DNA from: Strongyloides papillosus
Lineage: Eukaryota > Nematoda > Chromadorea > Rhabditida > Strongyloididae
Direction: 5' to 3'
NCBI GenBank assembly: GCA_005656395.1
Contig: SRSI01000038.1
Coordinates: 62,001 to 126,000, forward strand
DNA length: 64,000 nucleotides
Part shown: positions 22,304 to 33,657 of the stretch, piece by piece
Position numbering within the stretch: the first letter of the stretch is position 1
Layout of the letters: every line of letters begins with the position of its first letter
Made by a program: the position numbers and the translations under genes
Notes under the pieces: model-generated
Seen by the model: the letters and a program-made list of their open reading frames with translations, nothing else
What the model was told of the DNA's origin: nothing
Database searches by the model: none

Positions 22304-22630
22304 TTAATTATTACTAGAATAAAAATGATTTCTTGTTATCTGATATTCTAATTGTTCTGTGTAGTTTTTAGACCTATCGTTAGTCCCGAATGAAACATAT
22401 TCACTAAAAATAAAGCCTAAGTAATTGGAAATATCTATGCAGGGTTCCTTTTTATATGAAATAACGTCTGATAATGAAAATTGAAAAGAATCTTTATATA
22501 ACACAGAATCTATTACATGTATACAATCAACTGTTGTTAACTACATAATTGGAATACCAATAGCACTGTTTATTTCATTACATACTTCAATACTTTTAAA
22601 ATCTTTAAGTTTGATATTTGGCGTATTTTC
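22304..22630 (-). pseudogene. Unrecognised coding remnant with one in-frame stop
   Basis: On the minus strand a coding-like frame runs from about 22630 to a stop at 22304. It has protein-like content such as LKDFKSIEVCNEINSAIGIP, then a TAG, then LTTVDCIHVIDSVLYKDSFQ and DISNYLGFIFSEYVSFGTND. The single internal stop with normal-looking residues on both sides suggests a decayed gene, or an exon junction I cannot resolve. I do not recognise the family. Confidence 0.35.
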
Positions 22631-22848
22631 AACTAAATTAATTTATTTGTTATTTTAATAAAAGGTTAGTTTCAATTTTTCTCTTACGACGTTACTTTTG
22701 TTTTCTAACAACTTTATTCCTCGATTACATTTGTCTTCTTATTTTTACTTTTCCATTAAATCTTATTATTCCAATAACTTTTTTGTTACTATTTCATATC
22801 ATTTTTTTCTTATAATTTCAAAACTTTTTATTTTTTAGATTGAGCTAA

Positions 22849-23091
22849 ATGGACAGTATAAGTGACAGCGGTGACCTCCAAATTGAGGAAGCAGATGATG
22901 TTGGTACCAGAAGAAGAGGGAGAAAAGTAAAAATTCAACTAATGAAGCCTGAGTTTAGTACAACTTTGGAAATTCTAATCGATGCGGGTGGGCACAATTT
23001 TTTATCAGTGAGTGAAGCATGGGTGCAGAAACTTCTCAACAATGACATGGAAAAATATTGCAAGGATCTCACTTCTTCACTATGGCATTAA
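22849..23091 (+). CDS. Hypothetical ORF, possible remnant (80 aa)
   Basis: This ATG-started frame has balanced composition and an acidic then basic N-terminus (DDVGTRRRGRKVKIQLMKPE). It ends after FLSVSEAWVQKLLNNDMEKY. More coding-like fragments on the same strand follow to about 23880 (for example LLGRQKEINELQKCYVDFQG near 23620-23680), broken by stops and apparent intron-like A+T stretches. The locus may be an intron-bearing or decayed transposon gene. No family is recognised. Confidence 0.35.
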   Translation: MDSISDSGDLQIEEADDVGTRRRGRKVKIQLMKPEFSTTLEILIDAGGHNFLSVSEAWVQKLLNNDMEKYCKDLTSSLWH

Positions 23092-23099
23092 TTCTCAAA

Positions 23100-24426
23100 T
23101 ATTTTTATGAAAAAACATAGATCAAAACGGAACAGACTTCTTAATATGTACAAGATAAATAATGGTATAATCAGTAAAAGCAGTAAATTTTTATTGATAC
23201 CATTATGGAAATTTGAGGAGGTCTTTACAAAGGAAGGTAATGATGTTGGATTATTTTTTTAAGGACAATTATCAATGCAGAAGGAGGTATTATACGAAAC
23301 AGTACGAATTTGGCTTATCATAAAAAAAATATTCTTTAACAGCATTACAAGTAGCATTCCACTTTCAAGTAAGTTTATTATTCTTGTTCTTATCTTTTAT
23401 TTTGCAGAAAACTTCTCGATAGTGACATGCGTTATCACATAACAGAAAACTTAATAACATTTTTGGATAATTTTTGCAAAATATCAACATTTGTACCAAG
23501 AGCTTTTGTAAGTTTATATTTTTTGAGTTATACTTTTATAAAAATTACTTTATTGGCTTTTATATTTATAATTAATTTTAGTTTACAAAAAAAGATGAAA
23601 AATACTTGTGGATTTGCTTGGTAGACAGAAGGAGATTAATGAGTTACAAAAATGTTATGTTGATTTCCAAGGGATAAGGCACAAGTATCATCATATATCA
23701 AAAGCAATTTATAGAGCTATGAGACTATTTATTATTACAAAATATATACATGGCGAGAAAACGTAGAAAAATTCTTTGAAGCCATATTTAACATTTGTCA
23801 AATATCAAGTAACAGTTTTAAGAACACATTTGGTAGATTTTCACTCTCTTCAATTGTTCTTAAACATAAAATAACCGTAAGTATACTTAAATTAAAAAAT
23901 ATAATAGTAAATATTTCCATTTTAAAATGTTATCAATGGTGCAAATAATAATGAATAAATTGGACGTTTTTTTAATTTGCTTATTTGTATTTCTACTTTA
24001 AAGAACGCAAATTATTGCCTCCTATATAAGCAAGTTTTTTTTGTGTTTTTATTTTGTAAATAATAAAAAAAATACTCAAATTGTAAATTATTATTTTAAA
24101 AGAGTAAAAAATATATTCTGTCAAAATTCATGTATTTTAAATTCTCTGAATATTATTGTTTTCAAAAATATTTATATTTGAAAAACAGCGGTTATTTAAA
24201 AATTTTGTTTATTTTTAATTAAACTATTTATATTATTAAATTAATATAAATTAAATAAAAAATGCTTTACTATTTTATTTTCTATTTAAACTGTCAAAAA
24301 TAATTGTATTCAACATTGCTATACAATATTAAACTTAATTGTATAAAAGTCGTCATATATGCACTTATTTGATGATTTCTCTAAAACATAATTTTAATTG
24401 TGTAGAAGTAAATATCCTTTCCAACA
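23100..24426. other. Decayed coding fragments, then A+T-rich sequence
   Basis: About 23100-23880 has scattered protein-like fragments on the plus strand, in several frames, without a continuous reading frame. From 23880 to the tRNA-Leu locus nothing is supportable, apart from similarity of 23980-24330 to 19620-20090. Confidence 0.35.
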
Positions 24427-24839
24427 GGCGGAATAGCCAAATGATCTAAGGCGTCAGACTCTGTAATCCTGGGGGATTCTGGGGAGCCCTTGAGGCTCCC
24501 GGGCTTTGATGTTACAACACAAGACTTTATATAAGATTTTATTAAGCAAATGTTACAATATAGTATATAGAAATAAGTAAATATATATATTTAAAAGGTA
24601 TTCTCTGATATTCCTTAGTTTTACTGATCTGATCTGAGACTGATAAAATATTCTTTATAAGTTCCTTTTATACTCCTTGAGGTAATGGGCGTATACTTCT
24701 TGATATGAACTTACATACATTACATCCGACACAGCTCCCATGGTTCACAACTCAAGTACATAACTTATGTAGGTTCTGCATCATCACTGGATATTGTGAT
24801 CTCGTTATCAAGGCGTGGGTTCAAATCACACTTTCGTCA
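24427..24839 (+). pseudogene. tRNA-Leu (CAA) gene split by a solo LTR
   Basis: The 5' half GGCGGAATAGCCAAATGATC...CAGACTC ends at 24461. The 3' half resumes with ACTCAAG at 24750, continues through a short intron-like segment (about TACATAACTTATGTAG), a long variable arm and the T-loop TTCAAAT, and closes with acceptor TTTCGTC, which pairs with GGCGGAA. Removing the LTR and one ACTC copy restores a tRNA-Leu(CAA) with an intron 3' of the anticodon. The LTR lies inside the anticodon loop. Confidence 0.9.
24462..24749 (-). mobile_element. Solo LTR (288 bp) in the tRNA-Leu anticodon loop
   Basis: The element is bounded by TGTGAACC...GGATTACA (minus orientation), with TG...CA ends and a 4-bp duplication ACTC on both sides. 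It carries a TATA-like TATAAAAGG, an AATAAA, and a hairpin near its 3' end (CTGGGAGCC/GGGCTCCCCAG type). It differs from the copy at 31502-31789 at about four positions by eye, so both insertions are young. It is unrelated to the 165-bp LTRs of the gypsy element at 50-55 kb. Confidence 0.9.
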
Positions 24840-25217
24840 ATACGTTTTGATAGTTTTTATATTTTCTAATAAAATAATTTTAAAACGTTTTCATTAAGTA
24901 AGAATTTTTATAATTTTATGTTACAATAATATTTTAACGTTATTTTTTCTCTACTGTTTTTCAATAAAAAAATTAAGATAGTATAATTTTAAATTTATAT
25001 TATAAATAGAATAAAACAATATTTAACTAATAATATATTTTTACTTTTAAAAAAATTCTATAATTATTTCAAAATTAAATTTTTTTATTTACATTTATTA
25101 AGAATAACAAAACAGCTGGTTAATTTAATATTTATAAATCGTTTTTAGTGATTATATAACTTAATAAAACATATGTAGTAAACCCTTAGTGGAAAAAATA
25201 AACGGTGGCCGGAACGT
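24840..25217. other. A+T-rich intergenic stretch
   Basis: Nothing supportable was seen. Confidence 0.5.
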
Positions 25218-25242
25218 GTTTGGGTGCCCGAGTGGTTAAGGG

Positions 25243-26529
25243 GGTAGCACGTCAATCTTACAATGCGTTTTTTGCCAAAAATCACACAGTGATTTTTCAC
25301 CATACTTCGTGTCAGGATTATGTTTTATTAAAATGAAACATTAATGTAAATTTCTTTCATTATAAACAAAAATAACATGATTTTTTAATATTTTTTTGAT
25401 GATTTAACGTATTACTTATGTTATTGTTGTTTTATTGGTAAATTAAATTCATATAGTAACATTTGGAATATAAAAGATATTTTATGTTATTTTGGTAATC
25501 TATGTATAAACTAATAATTAAGATGTAAGTAAATTTTTGTTAATTATTAAGCAAATTGTTAATAAAATTCAATTGCTAAACATAATTACTCTAGATTTTA
25601 CAAATTTGATGTATAGATTTTTATTATGTCTTGAATAACGTTAGCAAAATTATTTTAAACTAGAAAATATGGTATTAATTTTAAATAAAAACAAATTTTT
25701 ACTTTGTAAGGTAAATATTATTCAATTTAAACATTACAACAAAATTAATCTAAATTTTTACTATTCTGAAAATATAGGATTTTTACTGCATCATAAATAA
25801 TGTTAACAAAAATAATGTCATATACCTAAAAGATATTTTTTGATATTTTGCAAGATAGTTATTAATAAAATATAAATATCAAGTATATTTACTTTAGATT
25901 TTACCAATTTAAGTATGGATTTTTTACTACATCATAATAATGATAACAAAATTATTATCCTTGTGAAATATATACTTTTTGAGACTGAAACACCAATTTT
26001 AAGGTTATAAAATTCTAAGGGCGATTTCTTTGTTAATATACGTACTAGATATGTTTGTACATTAGAAAAATTAGAATACTCATATTAAATAAAAATATGT
26101 AACACTAATACAATTATTATTGTTAAATATAATTTATTTGTGTTTTAAAAAATTTCTTTATACCAAATATGATCAAAATAATGTATATTTTCATAGGTTA
26201 ACAATTTATCACTTTATATTTCATTGGAAAAATGTAAATATTAATCATTATAAGATCACTTTCATTTTATTTAAAGTGACATAAAAATTATAAGTGAATG
26301 AAATGAAATAGGTGTGGGGTAGGTACTTTTACTATGTCGTTGGTTAATAAAACCCAGTTTCAGTTTTAGTTACTGAGGCTGGGGCAATTTGGTATTTTGT
26401 ATAATGGTAGTGCATATATTATATGTATTACTATTATATAAAATCCTAGATTGCATTTTTTGCCAAAAATCACACAATCTTCTAGATTGCGTTTTTTGAC
26501 AAAAATTTTTGAAAGATTGACGTGTACCC
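25243..26529 (+). mobile_element. MULE-like MITE (1287 bp) in tRNA-Ser
   Basis: The ends are GGTAGCACGTCAATCTT and, inverted, GGGTACACGTCAATCTT. The 9-bp duplication GGTTAAGGG flanks it (25234-25242, 26530-26538). Subterminal sequences repeat GCGTTTTTTGCCAAAAATCA. It has no coding region. Near its right end (26277-26395) lies module N, with the TTRATAAAACCCAGTTTC core. The copy at 44248-45393 is the same subfamily in inverse orientation. Nine-base duplications and variable TIRs fit Mutator-like elements. Confidence 0.9.
26277..26395 (+). repeat. Module N, copy in the tRNA-Ser MITE
   Basis: Core features are AAGTGACATAAAAATTATAA, GAATGAAATGAAATAGGTGT, and TAATAAAACCCAGTTTC followed by CTGAGG. 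The same block occurs at 42490-42605 and, inverted, at 43063-43180 and 44398-44515. Diverged copies lie at about 46436-46560 and 57296-57410. Confidence 0.75.
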
Positions 26530-26595
26530 GGTTAAGGGGCCGGCCTGCTAAGCCGTTGGGCTTTGCCCGCGCGAGTTCGAATCTCGTCTCAAACG

Positions 26596-27596
26596 AATTA
26601 CACTTTTGTAAAAAAAAGTATTTTTAGATAAATTCACAAATTTGTAAATTATTTAGATTTAGTCTGAAGAGTAGATGCATTTTCTTAAAATACACAGTTT
26701 AACAAAAATTTAGAAGAATATTATGTTTTAAGTAATGTTGGAACCGTGTTTAAACGCTACTTCGTATAAGTATGAAGTCACAAAAAAGCATAGTAATTAT
26801 AAAAAAAGAATATTGTTAAAATGCTACTATACTTAAATGAAAAAATAGTAATTTATTTTTCTAACATACAGAACACTTTCGTGCAAGAGAAATGTGTCCA
26901 CTATTACACCCATACTATATTATTTTATTAATTTAACTAGTTTATGACTTTACTACCAAGAAGAGTCATAATATTTAAATTAAGTTTGTTAAAAGTTTTG
27001 TAGTGGATGTTTTATGTTGTATTGATAAAGTAAATAGATGTAAAGAAATACAACATAATAAAGCTGTATTTAAGAAACGATTTTTAGAGATAAATATGTT
27101 TTACCTTTGTTTTGTAAAAATACCGTTAAATTTCTGCTATTTTTAAATAAAGAGTGTTTTACTATTTTTTATTATTATAAAGTCATTTTTAATCTGTTTC
27201 TTTCAATTTTTAGAACTTATATAAATAAGTAGTAAATTTATTGTGTCGATTGCTTCATACTAATAGTATATAGCTTTGTACATTTTAAAAACAACTTTTT
27301 GTATAATAAAATAAACTTTAAATGGCGAATATGGTTTTTTCTTTAGTTTAAAAATAAATTAAATTTATTTGTTGTTCGCAATATAATTACTAAATTTTTT
27401 TGTAGATATAATTGTAATTCAGATAAATTACTTTCTTTTTAACTATAATTTTCTACATAAATATTTAGACATCTAAAAAAATGTCTTGATATTTATTATT
27501 CTGATTTTTTTATATACAAGTTGTATGCATAATAGAATTAAAAAGGAAAACTGTATCATACAATATAATTTCTACCATATATTTTTACAAAAGGAA
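26596..27596. other. A+T-rich intergenic stretch
   Basis: Nothing supportable was seen between tRNA-Ser and tRNA-His. Confidence 0.5.
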
Positions 27597-27669
27597 TGCC
27601 TATTGCAGAAATCGAACCTACGTCGCCACGGCCACAACGTGGAGTACTAACCACTATACTAAATAGGCC
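27597..27669 (-). tRNA. tRNA-His (GUG)
   Basis: Acceptor GCCTATT pairs with AATAGGC, the anticodon loop is TTGTGGC, and the T-loop is TTCGATT. The base at -1 in the genome is already G. The gene is intact. Confidence 0.9.
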
Positions 27670-28205
27670 GAGGGCTGCGACATACCTTATTAGCTACCAA
27701 ACTTTCTCAAGTTTAAGAGTACTTATAATAATAAAAAAACAGTCAGATTATTACAAAATAAAATTTAAAAGTTAATACTTAATCAAGAGAATTTATAAAA
27801 AACGTTGTTTTCTTTTTTATAAAACAATTAAAAGAAGTATGAAATTATTATTTTATCAATTGAATGAAAAATAAACAATAAAATGGACTGACTAAATTAA
27901 CTTTAATCTCAGTTGTTAAATTAAAATTATTATTTCTAAAAGATCTTGATAAATTATTTTATATTTTCAATTCTACATATTCAAAACAAAGTTATATGAT
28001 TAATAATCTGATATATTTGCTTGTTAATCGTTTTAAATGGAAAAATAGTGTATATTAGAAAATCGTTTTAACATTTGTATATTTAAAAAATTTTATCTCC
28101 ATATATATAAATGTATGTAATTCACGAATTAAAAGGGTTCTTTTATTTTATCTACATAATAAAACTTTTAATTATATTCCATCAATTTTACTAATTTTTT
28201 AAGTT
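27670..28205. other. A+T-rich intergenic stretch
   Basis: Nothing supportable was seen. Confidence 0.5.
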
Positions 28206-28674
28206 ACGGACCATTATATTCCATTCCCAGAATGTCCCATTTTTAGAAAAATGTTTTTTTATTTTGTGAAATATATTCTTGTAAGATATTCTTAAAGAAA
28301 TATTGTTAATTAAAATTTTTTTACAAAAAGTACTAAATAAAAATTAATAAGGTGATAGTTCGGAATAAAGGCGACGAACTTATTAAAAATAAATAAATAG
28401 TTTGTAGAATGTTTTTATCCATCCCCTATACGAGGACTAGATTATGGCAGTGCTAGACAAAGGGAGGACATGGCACAACTTTATTGATAAATTAATAAAA
28501 GTATTGTGCATTTTTTTCGAAAAAAAATCTTAAAAATCCACTTAAACAAATGCTGCACAAAAATAATGTCTCTAAATAACAATTTGACGATGATTTTCGT
28601 TATTATGAAATTTAGACAAACATTTTTCCAAAAAGGGGACATTCTGAGAATGGGATATAATGGGAAGACACCGT
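28206..28674. mobile_element. MITE with inverted ends and internal module M (469 bp)
   Basis: The left end, ACGG followed by ATTATATTCCATTCCCAGAA and TGTCCC, is mirrored at the right end as GGGGACATTCTGAGAATGGG, ATATAATGGG and CCGT. Module M (28346-28490) lies inside. No target duplication was identified. The small opposing reading frames 28481-28810 are artefacts of the inverted structure. Confidence 0.6.
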
Positions 28675-29061
28675 TATATAATAAAATTATCTCACTTAAT
28701 GTATTATTAATAACATTCTTTTTTATATGCAATAAGTATAAAACAATACAAAAATGGTTAACAAAGAAGAAAAAATGATATTGTGTAGAAATATTATCAT
28801 GAATGTACAAAATACATTAAAAATTTCAAGAAATAAATCTTAAAAGTGCAAAATATGACAAGAAATAAAGTAAAAAGAATTGTTAAACCAACAAGATTTT
28901 TTTGTAATGTATAAAAATTACCAATAATTATTTATGTTAACAAATGTTTTGTAAAATCTTATATATATTAAAGTAATATGTAATGATTAATTGTGATGTT
29001 CTATAGATTTTACAATTAGTAACACATATTGTTGCTCGGTAGCTAACTAAATACGGTCCTG
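28675..29061. other. A+T-rich intergenic stretch
   Basis: Nothing supportable was seen. Confidence 0.5.
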
Positions 29062-29069
29062 GGCGTCCG

Positions 29070-29447
29070 GAGGTACACCTGATTGACCACCAATTCTTCT
29101 CAAATTTGAGAGTACTCCTAATAGGGAAAAAGAAGAAATATCATTCCAACAAGGCAAAAATTAAATAATTAATAGTTTATCAAATAAAAGGAAAGAATAT
29201 AAGTTATGATAATAATAAAAAAAAATTGAAAACCTATAAAAAATAAAAATCAGGGAAATTTGTTTTTCAAATTTTAATAATTCGGCATCATATATTATTT
29301 ACTTGCTAGCCAATCACGATATGTACGAGGGAAAATTTCATGATTTGCTAGCATATATTTGCTTGGTGGTCAATCATGATATATACACGGAACATCTAAT
29401 GATTAGCCACCATATAATTTTATTCAATGGCCAATCAGATACGACTC
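29070..29447 (-). mobile_element. hAT-like MITE at the 5' end of tRNA-Arg
   Basis: This 378-bp inverted copy of the 18480-18875 element has the same ends (GAGGTACACCTGATTG... and ...ATACGACTC). It is flanked by the perfect 8-bp duplication GGCGTCCG (29062-29069 and 29448-29455). The last base of the right duplication, 29455, is nucleotide 1 of the tRNA-Arg gene. The copy at tRNA-Lys shows the same register. Confidence 0.9.
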
Positions 29448-29454
29448 GGCGTCC

Positions 29455-30249
29455 GATCTTGTACACTCAGAAAGAAAACATCACCTCAAGGTGATGATTT
29501 CGTCGGTTTTTGTGAATATACTAATTCATCACCTTGAGGTGATGATTTTAAAATATATACAAAAGAGATACTTTCCCCCAATAAAATGTCTTAGAACATT
29601 TTTTTTGATAATACCTCCATTTATAGTTATATTAACAATAAATAAAACAAACAGATAAAATATTTTTATTATAAAGAAATATTATAACAATAAACATCAA
29701 ATCATATAATAATTTAATAAAACTAACCTTGGTTGAGTGATTATCCATATCTAGAAGCTTGAACAGTAAAAATTGTCCATCCTATAAATAAAAACATTTA
29801 TAAACGTTAATTAAAACAATAACTTACTTGTATACTTGAATATTCCTGATAATTTTGAAATCTAAGTGACAATCCCATGCAAATGCCTAAAAAAATACCT
29901 AGATTTTAAGTAAAGAAAACTTATCTTTATCTGTAGTTCATTCCATTTCTAAATAATTAGTCGGCACTCCTTAATTTACACCTAAAATAGAAATATTAAC
30001 AAGTTAAAATTAGTAGAAAAGAATTACGAAATACAATGTTTTGACAACTTGATATATATGATTCCAATTTTTTGTTGTACCTTTGTAAGACATCTTCCTG
30101 TATACTAAATTCTAAATAAAATCCTCACCTTAAGGTGATGGTTTTAAAAACATCACCTTGAGGTGAGGATTCTGTTCTGAGTGTAGCGTAATGGCTAACG
30201 CGTCTGCCTTCGGAGCAGAAGATTGCAGGTTCGAGTCCTGTCAAGATCG
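29455..30249 (+). pseudogene. tRNA-Arg (UCG) gene split by a TA-duplicating element
   Basis: GATCTTGTA (29455-29463) is the 5' acceptor strand plus nucleotides 8-9. The gene resumes at 30184 with TAGCGTAATGGCTAACGCG, anticodon loop CTTCGGA, T-loop TTCGAGT and acceptor CAAGATC, which pairs with GATCTTG. Removing 29464-30185 restores a complete tRNA. The same gene also carries a hAT-like MITE abutting nucleotide 1, so it has been hit twice. Confidence 0.92.
29464..30183. mobile_element. 720-bp DNA transposon (CACTCAG ends, TA duplication) in tRNA-Arg
   Basis: The ends are CACTCAGAA and its inverse TTCTGAGTG, with a TA duplication at tRNA nucleotides 8-9. Inside each end lies a near-palindrome (TCACCTCAAGGTGATGA and TCACCTTGAGGTGAGGA types), repeated twice per end. 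The CACT start plus a 2-bp TA duplication would suit a CMC/Mirage-like or a mariner-like element; I cannot decide. On the minus strand, 29700-29900 holds short protein-like stretches bounded by GTAAGT and TTTATAG, probably debris of transposase exons. Confidence 0.82.
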
Positions 30250-30874
30250 TAGAATGTTTTAAAATCTCCTAGAATACAGACTATTAGCAGTGCTAGTTAA
30301 TGCTACGTTACGAAACTGACGTTTTGCTTATACTTTATGAATGCATTAGACAATTTGCACTCTTTTTAATGTTGCTCCCGTACGTATAAAGAATAACCGC
30401 AAATTTTTTTGAAAGTACAGAATATTCAATATAGAAAAATGATTTAGAGATAATTTTAATCAAAGAAAATAATCACAGATAAACAAATTTGTTATATAGG
30501 AATTAATGAAGAAGGCGGATGATAAAATATAAGTTTATTTGATAAGAGAAAAGAAAGGAAGTATACACATAAAGTAACAACATATTGAACACAAAATGCT
30601 AGACTACATGGTTGTCCGGAAGATTATCTTTTTATATTGGTTTCTTGACGTAGGTGTATTAAAATGTCTTGTTCTTATTGAACCGAATTTATAATAATTA
30701 TAATGTGTCATAATGATATTCTTCATGTGTTAGTTTTGATTTCTTAGAACACGCGGATCATAATTTTTTGTCACTTTACAAATTTATGTTTATCAAAATT
30801 CCTTTTTTTTTTACACAAATATACAAATATACTGATAAACAAAAAGTTTAAGACTAGAAAAATAAAAGACAGAG
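30250..30874. other. A+T-rich intergenic stretch
   Basis: Nothing supportable was seen between tRNA-Arg and tRNA-Gly. Confidence 0.5.
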
Positions 30875-30945
30875 TGCGTTGACCGGGAATCGAACCCGGG
30901 ACTCCCGCGTGGCAGGCGAGAATTATACCACTTAACCATCAACGC
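30875..30945 (-). tRNA. tRNA-Gly (GCC)
   Basis: Acceptor GCGTTGA pairs with TCAACGC, the anticodon loop is CTGCCAC, and the T-arm is CCGGG-TTCGATT-CCCGG. The gene is intact. Confidence 0.93.
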
Positions 30946-31497
30946 TGCTGTCAGACACGAAACGTCGATTTCTCTACAAAATTTTATTTTAATTTTAATA
31001 ATTTTGATCAATTTTTACTAAATTCTGTTAAACATTTCTGATTGTTTTTTATAGTTTTTACTGCTTAAGGTTTTTTAAGGCTATATATAAACAGAAAAAA
31101 TTTTTTCTTTCACTTCAACTAAGGGTTTGAAGTATAAACAATACTATATTTATTGGAAATTAAGCAGAAATAAAGTAATTAAAATAACAAAAATTTTATT
31201 TTATACTTTTGTAAATTAATAATAAATAGATGCATAAGAAATATTTGTTTCAAGTAATATTTTTTATTATATAAAGTAATTTTTAAAATTTTTTTAATGA
31301 TATTAGAAAAAAGCTATTTTTTTTAGCATTTAATTTTTATGTATAATTATTTTCAAAAATATTTTGCAATTTATATTTAATTTTTATGGTACTTGTTAAG
31401 GTAATTTAAATAAATAATTTTTACATATGTAATTATATTTCCGAAATAACAATTTTTTATTTAAAGCTGACAAAAATTTAAAATTCTTTTCAAGTTA
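30946..31497. other. A+T-rich intergenic stretch
   Basis: Nothing supportable was seen. Confidence 0.5.
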
Positions 31498-31501
31498 GTA
31501 G

Positions 31502-31789
31502 TGTGAACCATGGGAGCTGTGTCGGATGTAATGTATGTAAGTTCATATCAAGAAGTATACGCCCATTACCTCAAGGAGTATAAAAGGAACTTATAAAGAA
31601 TATTTTATCAGTCTTAGATCAGATCAGTAAAACTAAGGAATATCAGAGAATACCTTTTAAATATATATATTTACTTATTTCTATATACTATATTGTAACC
31701 TTTGCTTAATAAAATCTTATATAAAGTCTTGTGTTGTAACATCAAAGCCTGGGAGCCTCAAGGGCTCCCCAGAACCCCCCAGGATTACA
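31502..31789 (+). mobile_element. Solo LTR (288 bp), second copy
   Basis: It starts TGTGAACC and ends GGATTACA, with a 4-bp duplication GTAG on each side (31498-31501, 31790-31793). TATAAAAG (about 31580), AATAAA (about 31708) and a G+C-rich hairpin near the 3' end mark it as a promoter-bearing LTR. No internal region or partner LTR lies nearby, so it is a solo LTR left by recombination. No tRNA gene is disrupted here. Confidence 0.88.
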
Positions 31790-31793
31790 GTAG

Positions 31794-32686
31794 GAAATTA
31801 TATATATTTTTTATAAAAAAAGGTTATTCATTTGACTCAGTATTTTTTTAATTTAAAAATGAAGTTAGTTGAGACTATTTTTATTTTCAATAAATTTTAA
31901 CTTATGAAAAATAAAGTGTAATGTGAAAAATAAGTTTTAATTAATTAAATATATTTAATTATATTAAACTAGGTTATTTTTATTGGATAATTTAAAAAAT
32001 TTATTTTATTACTATTCATACGATATTTATTTAAAATAAATCAAGTTTAATAATAAATATCTTATTTTGTAATAAAGATAAATACCACTGTAATTTTATA
32101 AATTTCATAAAGAATTCAAGATTATGAGCATATTTTAGGTTTAATAATTTTGTTGTATATGGTGTGAAAGAATTAACATTATAAAACTTTGGTTTTGTAA
32201 TTGTAAAAAATAAAGAATGTTTTTTAAAAGTAATGAAAGTATCGATAATAATTAATTAGCTTATTGTCTAACAAATTTGAAAAAGTTTATTGCCATTAAT
32301 AGGACTTTCCTACTACTAAAAACTTTGCATATTGTGTTCATTTTTTTAAAATCAAAAATTGTCTCAAATAAAATAACTTGCGAGAAATATTTAGATTATT
32401 CACTTTTCGCATATTTATTTATTCGGTAATAAACAATTTATTAGTAATAATTTATTTTTATATTATAGCAATTTGATGAGATAACTAGTTATTTTGCAGT
32501 TGTAAAAACAACACAAAACTATTTTGACAGAGATGGCAATAAAGTAAACTGAATATTCTCTAAAAATTATTTTAAAGTTATTTTCACACAAAAATGTCAT
32601 AAAAGTAAAAAAAATTAATACTTTATAAAATAATATATTTATACATTAAAAAGTTTCATAAAACGATTTGATAATAGTAAAAGCAA
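31794..32686. other. A+T-rich intergenic stretch
   Basis: Nothing supportable was seen up to the CACTG-ended transposon. Confidence 0.5.
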
Positions 32687-32706
32687 CACTGAAAAGCAAA
32701 ACGTGA
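32687..32706 (+). repeat. Left terminal inverted repeat of the CACTA-like element
   Basis: It reads CACTGAAAAGCAAAACGTGA and pairs with 39465-39484 inverted, with two mismatches. Confidence 0.85.
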
Positions 32707-33657
32707 TAATTGTCACGCTAAAAAAATTTTTTCTTAATTTTCTATAATTATTTAAATTTTTACTAGCGTGACATTTTTTTCTTTCTTTTTGTAAAAAAAA
32801 AATTAATAGTCAAATTTTAATACAAGTCTAATTTTTGAAAAAAATGATTATTATGATGCACTATTTGGAAAAAAATATAAATGAAATAAATAACAGCGAT
32901 CTCGAAAACATATTAATTTATTTCAAATAAAAAATGTAGACATTAAAATATAATTTATTTTTAATATAAAAGAAAAAAAATTGAAACATTCTAAATTTTG
33001 CTAAAATGTTTACTATATTAAAATTAGAATGTTTCTAATACCCTTTTAAATTGCTTCTATAACGTATAGAAATATTATTTTTAGAGCTGGTTGTGAACAA
33101 TACCTTTTTAATATAATTTTAAATTATATCTTAAACATTTACTTCTTCAAATATAATTAAAAGTATTAAAAGAAGTAGTAAATTATTTAATGAATCACAA
33201 GTTATCTTGAGAAGACAGTAATCTTTATTATTCAAAACTTTTAATATTTTTAAAAAAAGCCATAAATACTACAAAGATTTTATTTTAAATATTTTATTTT
33301 TTGGAACTTTTTGAGTAATTACTACATTACAAAACTTTGCGATTATGATATTTCTGTTTCGTTACTAGTTTTCAATGAAAAATAAAAAATATTGAAACTT
33401 TTATTGTCTAACTAGGATGAATTTTTGTTTATAATTTGGTGAAGCCACTTTTAGAAGTATATATATAATAAAAACTATTTTTTATTAAATTTTCTGTTGT
33501 TACTTTTTAACTTTTAATATTTTAAAGTACATATTTATATATTCAAAATAAATTTATTTGAAAATTTTAATAAAAATAATTCTTTAAAATATATCATTTA
33601 AATTTTTATACATTTATATAGGAAGAACAATGACGTCTTCATCTATAAAAGTTTGTA

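Larger units (their letters stand above)
25218..26595 (+). pseudogene. tRNA-Ser (GCU) gene split by a MULE-like MITE
   Basis: The 5' part GTTTGGGTGCCCGAGTGGTT (25218-25237) and the 3' part from 26530 (anticodon loop CTGCTAA, long variable arm, T-loop TTCGAAT, acceptor CTCAAAC) join perfectly once the insert and one GGTTAAGGG copy are removed. The break lies in the D-arm, in nucleotides 17-25. Confidence 0.92.

Noticed and set aside
28481..28810. Overlapping 109- and 90-codon frames on opposite strands
   Set aside because: They fall in the inverted-repeat MITE and its A+T-rich flank; composition is Ile/Phe/Lys noise.
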